Below are positions 5,035-5,260 of a DNA stretch of 5,260 nucleotides, piece after piece. Within the stretch, counting starts at the first letter, position 1; every line of letters begins with the position of its first letter. The translations under genes were made by a program, and so were the position numbers. Location: positions 1-5,260 of the forward strand of contig JAQBNV010000456.1 in NCBI GenBank assembly GCA_028288395.1, given 5' to 3'. The stretch comes from Adhaeribacter sp. Lineage in GTDB: Bacteria; Bacteroidota; Bacteroidia; Cytophagales; Hymenobacteraceae. The notes below the pieces were generated by a model. It was not told the DNA's origin, ran no database searches, and saw nothing but the letters and a program-made list of their open reading frames with translations.

Positions 5035-5260
5035 TTATAACGCGCTGTAAAGCCAAGCCTGCAGGAGTTCTTTCTGCTTTTCGGTGGCCGCCGGGTCGCG
5101 GCGCAGCAAATACCTCGCTTCTACCGGAATTTGGGTTAACGACCCTTTTAACTTTTTGGTAACTACTATTCCATTAGGGTCTTTGCGTTCTACCGTAACT
5201 TCCAGATTAGCGCCCGGGGGGGCATTTGTAACTTGCTGCGCAACCAAAGCCGTAGCATTG
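5035..5260 (-). CDS. C-terminal fragment of a larger protein, possibly a PDZ/M61-type peptidase
   Basis: Only the last 74 residues are inside the window. The frame is open through the right edge (reading NATALVAQQV before PPGANLEV), so any start seen here, such as TTG at 5247, is unlikely to be the real one. The segment PPGANLEVTVERKDPNGIVVTKKLKG resembles the last strands of a PDZ domain (Gly followed by x-V-x-V-x-R). The ending ATEKQKELLQAWL resembles the Q-x-x-L-x-x-x-WL finish of M61 glycyl-aminopeptidase-like proteins in Bacteroidota. Both resemblances are from memory and weak. Other PDZ-bearing proteases or a periplasmic protein are possible. A strong terminator follows the stop. Confidence 0.6.
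   Translation of the reverse strand, partial: NATALVAQQVTNAPPGANLEVTVERKDPNGIVVTKKLKGSLTQIPVEARYLLRRDPAATEKQKELLQAWLYSAL

Overview
The window reads as chromosomal DNA from a member of the Bacteroidota, most likely a Cytophagales bacterium of the Hymenobacter/Pontibacter/Adhaeribacter type. This is inferred from the protein families, from start codons preceded by A/T-rich leaders without Shine-Dalgarno sequences, and from several exact matches to the Bacteroidota -7 promoter element TAnnTTTG. Genes are moderately GC-rich and the spacers are strongly AT-rich. No tRNA, rRNA, insertion sequence, integrase, CRISPR array or phage gene was found.

Layout. Positions 1-559 (minus strand) hold a conserved Bacteroidota protein, tentatively DUF6687-like. 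Its reading frame is interrupted by one in-frame TAA at 125-127 and continues in the same frame off the left edge. Positions 729-1022 (minus) encode a small stand-alone HNH-type zinc protein; a degenerate 7-bp tandem repeat sits just upstream of its start. A divergent spacer with a candidate promoter leads to an intact 416-residue MFS efflux-type transporter at 1281-2531 (plus). After a 289-bp spacer come two plus-strand genes. The first is a secreted, probably outer-membrane beta-barrel protein with an unusual basic C-terminal tail (2821-3381). The second is a TerB-like acidic helical protein (3473-3868). They are 91 bp apart with no terminator between them, so they may be co-transcribed.

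The plus-strand pair meets the minus-strand gene at 4238-4717 (unrecognised, tandem winged-helix-like) across two near-perfect bidirectional terminator hairpins at 3977-4030 and 4073-4102. Further right is an AT-rich spacer, then a strong terminator hairpin at 4964-5019. This ends the last gene, a minus-strand 3' fragment (5035 to the right edge) that resembles the C-terminus of a PDZ-containing or M61-type peptidase.

The genes do not form an obvious pathway or defence island; most look like independent housekeeping or accessory units with their own promoters and terminators. No clear new multi-gene system is visible. The points most worth a second look are the in-frame stop in the leftmost gene, the heptamer repeat, the basic tail on the beta-barrel protein, and the unassigned winged-helix-like protein.
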